A DNA stretch of 64,000 nt from Iris pallida. Its lineage: Eukaryota > Streptophyta > Magnoliopsida > Asparagales > Iridaceae. Both the position numbers and the translations under genes were made by a program. This document shows positions 61,730 through 64,000 of the stretch, one piece after another; the stretch's first letter is position 1, and every line of letters starts with the position of its first letter. The stretch spans positions 3,732,982 through 3,796,981 of the forward strand of contig JANAVB010009599.1 in NCBI GenBank assembly GCA_029216955.1, written 5' to 3'. The notes beneath the pieces are model-generated. The model did no database searches. It saw only the letters and a program-made list of their open reading frames with translations, and had not been told where the DNA came from.

Positions 61730-62157
61730 CTAATGAGAACCACGCTGCTCACGCAAACGCTCAGTGATACGATCACGCAACCACCTCGAAAAAGCGAGAT
61801 CTTTGGCGTGAGGAGAGATGTCGTCCCTTGTAAGTGTTGCACGAATAGAACTCCCGGTCTCACTAGCTACCGGTGTTGGATGAATAGAACTCCCGGTCTC
61901 ACTAGCAACCGGTGCCACTTCCTCTTAACTGTAGGAGGAGCCACCTCAGCATTCACTGTTTTCCTCAAACGACGTGCCGCTCCTCGGGTCATGGGTGCCA
62001 TCTGGTAAGATCGATATTCACAAATAATATAATTGTAACATAAGCAAGTAACTAAAGGAACCATCATGTAATTTGAGTACATTTTGAAAGCAGATAAAGT
62101 ACAATAAATTCGATTTTTTGCCAAGTAGCAGAACGGATGGCTCAGAACACAACCCAA
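61730..62157 (-). other. Possible captured coding fragments in the CACTA element
   Basis: On the minus strand two overlapping open frames give MAPMTRGAARRLRKTVNAEV (about 61942-62001) and FSRWLRDRITERLREQRGSH (about 61733-61792). Between them PVASETGSSI is present twice in tandem (about 61840-61920, a 45-bp duplication). They may be exon remnants of a transposon-borne or host gene. The product is not recognised. Confidence 0.35.
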
Positions 62158-62456
62158 GATTCATTCTAGCATACATTAGTGTGAATCATCTATGTTCTGT
62201 ACATATGGTGTAGTATGTTCTTATCGTATGTAGTATCTGAAGAATGTAACAGAATCAAGATGAATTCACATAATGTAATACTAAGACATCATCTACTACT
62301 ATATAAGATATAGTGATAGGTTGTCGTATCATCATTGCCGAGGGATGAGGGTCGGAGGACAGTCAACTTTATCTACGGCTACATATTTTCTGCCTCGCCA
62401 GTCGAATGGCTGCAGGGACTATGTCCTGATCACGATGTCTACCGTAGATTTAGGAT
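62131..62456. repeat. Direct repeat module R4
   Basis: A nearly full-length R copy, preceded by GCCAAGTAGCA, a relative of the GCCAAGTATGG before R1. Confidence 0.75.
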
Positions 62457-63219
62457 TTAAAATATGGTATTCAGGTCAACTTAATTCAGTCAAAGGGTAC
62501 TGAATAGAAAGTCTAATTATTCATATTTCAGTAATGTCAGTGAGCTAAATCATACTCAACTGTCGAGAATACTTAGGAGAAAACTCATTCACAGGATTAG
62601 TATCCATCCTTCGTGACATAGCTGAAATTTTATAGGGCTCGATAATAATTATTAGTCAATTTATTCATCATTTCAAAACCCTGAAAATGCCCAAAAAACT
62701 CCCAGTATCAGTAAATAGGGCTCGAACCCTAAATTAGAATTCGAATCCAAGCAAAACATCAAATTGACAGTTGATATGCCCAAAAAAACTCCAGTATCAG
62801 TATATAGGTGTCACATGTGAGTGTCGTGTCCACACAGTGGGACACGACGTGTCTAAACCAACAAAATAGGGGTCACACGAACTAGAAGCGAGTCCACGCT
62901 CTCGTGTCCCCCGCAGCGAGTCCACTGTCAGTCTCGTGTCCCCCGCAGCGAGTCCACGCTCTCGTGGACACGAACTAGAGCGAGAGAGAGAGCTAGAAGA
63001 CGAGGAGAAACTGGGGAGGAGCTACCTGAGGAGGAGGAGAGAAGAGGAGCTACCTGAGGAGGAGGAGGAGAAGGAGGAGGCCGGAGGAGGGAGATCGCCG
63101 GAGGAGCGCCGCGGAGGAGGCGGCCGGAGGAGGGAAATCGTCGGAGGAGCGTCGCGGAGGAGGAGCAAAAAATTGGGGGGAAAATTGTGAATGATCGAAA
63201 AGGAAACCCTCGCTGGCTA
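62457..63219. other. Right inner region of the CACTA element
   Basis: 62457-62800 is AT-rich without recognised content. Near 62818-62960, GTGTCGTGTCCACACAGTGGGACACGAC and CGCAGCGAGTCCACGCTCTCGTG-type repeats occur. A GGAGGA-rich tract (62985-63170) yields a low-complexity open frame rich in Glu and Arg; on the minus strand it is CTCC-rich, like a plant 5' untranslated leader. Confidence 0.4.
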
Positions 63220-63495
63220 TATGAAACGATTAGCGACGTCCTTATAGGACGTCGCTAAACGTCGCTGATATATAATAAACGGCGACGTTGCTTAAAATGC
63301 GTCGCTACACGTCGCTATATTAGCGACGGGTACCGACGAACTTGAGACGAAGGTTCCATTTAACAAATTGTAGCCGCTAGACGTCGCTATTAGTCGCTGT
63401 TGGCGACAAACAACGACGTCTTATATAAACGTCGCTAAAACTCCTAAATTTAGCGACGTACTTTCTTGGAGTCGCTAAATACGTCGCTAATATGA
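63220..63495. repeat. Right subterminal repeats of the CACTA element
   Basis: TTAGCGACG and CGTCGCTAA recur every 10-25 bp in both orientations, mirroring the left end. Confidence 0.8.
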
Positions 63496-63510
63496 CTTAT
63501 TTTGGTAGTG

Positions 63511-64000
63511 AGAGAAAGACAACTTACAGAGACTGGGAATCAAGCAACCCTATCCAGTTGAATGGAAGGAAGTCCCGTTTCCTCTCAAGTACAAAATCCC
63601 AACAATCTCCTGTTTGATGGCAGTACTTCTCGAGCCAGTTCATTAACCACTTTGAGGTAATGACTGTCCAACTTCAGCCAAATGATCTTCTTACCAGGGT
63701 ATTCGTCGGCTGTTTAGCCGGTGTGGCATACGATTGGTACAGAAGCTTGCCTGATGGCTGTATCACTTCTTTTTCGGGTCTCAAACAAATCTTCTTGGAA
63801 CGATTCTATGAGGGAATCAACGACATGACCATGTCAGCCCTTAATAAAATCAAACAAAGACATAATGAAACCGCTGAGAGTTTCATTGAAAGGTTCCGCC
63901 GAGAAGCCTTGAAGATGCCTCCTGGAACTCCGGCCGCTGTCACGATAGATACTTGTAAGGCAAATCTTTTGCCTATTATCAGCATGTGGACGGGGTCAAC
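63511..64000 (+). pseudogene. gag of element G, continued
   Basis: The gag frame resumes after the CACTA element. The first stretch matches the B sequence DELQKMGISQLYPPEW in pattern. Two small frameshifts lie near 63600-63645. From there the capsid-like core is open to the window end. It contains GVAYDWYRSLPDGCITSF (about 63718-63772), FLERFYEGINDMTMSAL and ESFIERFRREALKMPPG. Protease and pol must follow outside the window. Confidence 0.75.

Larger units (their letters stand above)
57369..63510. mobile_element. CACTA (En/Spm-type) DNA transposon, non-autonomous
   Basis: The right end is the inverted CACTACCAAAATAAGTCA; the left end reads TACTACTAAAATCTGTCA, so the terminal repeats match at most positions with the first base changed. 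A 3-bp duplication AGA (57366-57368, 63511-63513) flanks it, as expected for CACTA elements. Both ends hold dense subterminal copies of TTAGCGACG/CGTCGCTAA. No transposase domain is visible in 6.1 kb. The inside consists of four direct-repeat modules and three long palindromes. Confidence 0.85.
54258..64000 (+). mobile_element. Element G: Tat-lineage retrotransposon, 5' part
   Basis: G is on the plus strand, opposite to A, B and D. It shows the 5' LTR (54258-55111), primer site (55115-55134) and gag (from 55114), and leaves the window within gag. A CACTA transposon (57369-63510) lies in gag. The primer site and the first gag residues match those of B, so it belongs to the same wider lineage, but LTR and gag sequences differ strongly. 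Integration lies inside element E. Confidence 0.8.

Noticed and set aside
62936..63190. A Glu/Arg-rich open frame
   Set aside because: It is the translation of a GGAGGA tract; on the other strand it looks like a CT-rich leader. No domain is visible.

Overview
The window is plant nuclear DNA and consists almost entirely of nested transposable elements. The evidence is LTR retrotransposons of plant-specific lineages (Ty3/gypsy Tat type with two RNase H domains, chromovirus Tekay-like with a C-terminal chromodomain, and a copia-like solo LTR), a CACTA transposon, plant TATA boxes, short introns and plant mobile domain (PMD) proteins. I see no ordinary host gene, rRNA, tRNA or CRISPR. A large, repeat-rich flowering-plant genome is the best guess; the species cannot be read from the sequence.

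Layout. Element A (Tat type, gag-pol on the minus strand) starts at about 625 and has its right end outside the window. Everything to the right sits inside it: Tat element B (6622-22178, degenerate 5-bp target duplication ACTAC/GCTAC); a 5'-truncated Tekay-like element C (23492-30016); Tat element D (32444-45428, duplication TTCTG), which itself carries solo LTR H (38126-41564, ACTTC); solo LTR F (48086-49355, GCCCC); and the LTR and internal part of gypsy-like element E (51197-54257). Plus-strand Tat element G (54258 to window end) lies in E, and a 6.1-kb CACTA element (57369-63510, AGA) lies in the gag of G. Nesting reaches four levels (A > E > G > CACTA).

The most interesting biology is in the Tat elements. 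A, B and D each carry, antisense to gag-pol and next to the 3' LTR, a spliced gene with its own TATA box. It has a short first exon starting M-x-P-K, a phase-1 intron at the same place, a PMD exon, a linker and a C-terminal helical/coiled-coil part. All three copies are now broken by stops, frameshifts or insertions. Each family also carries its own array of short CGCA-containing motifs in the LTR, around the antisense promoter and in its first intron; B and G carry theirs in the N-terminal gag coding region too. A conserved hairpin holds the polypurine tract at the LTR junction, and the convergent spacer between the antisense gene and pol holds repeated hairpins and a repeated 18-bp motif. 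Together these suggest an accessory cis/trans system in Tat retrotransposons, possibly for expression control or escape from silencing; that role is inference.

The CACTA element shows no transposase but contains three long palindromes, each lying between copies of a 0.2-0.4-kb direct repeat, so its transcripts could fold into long hairpins.
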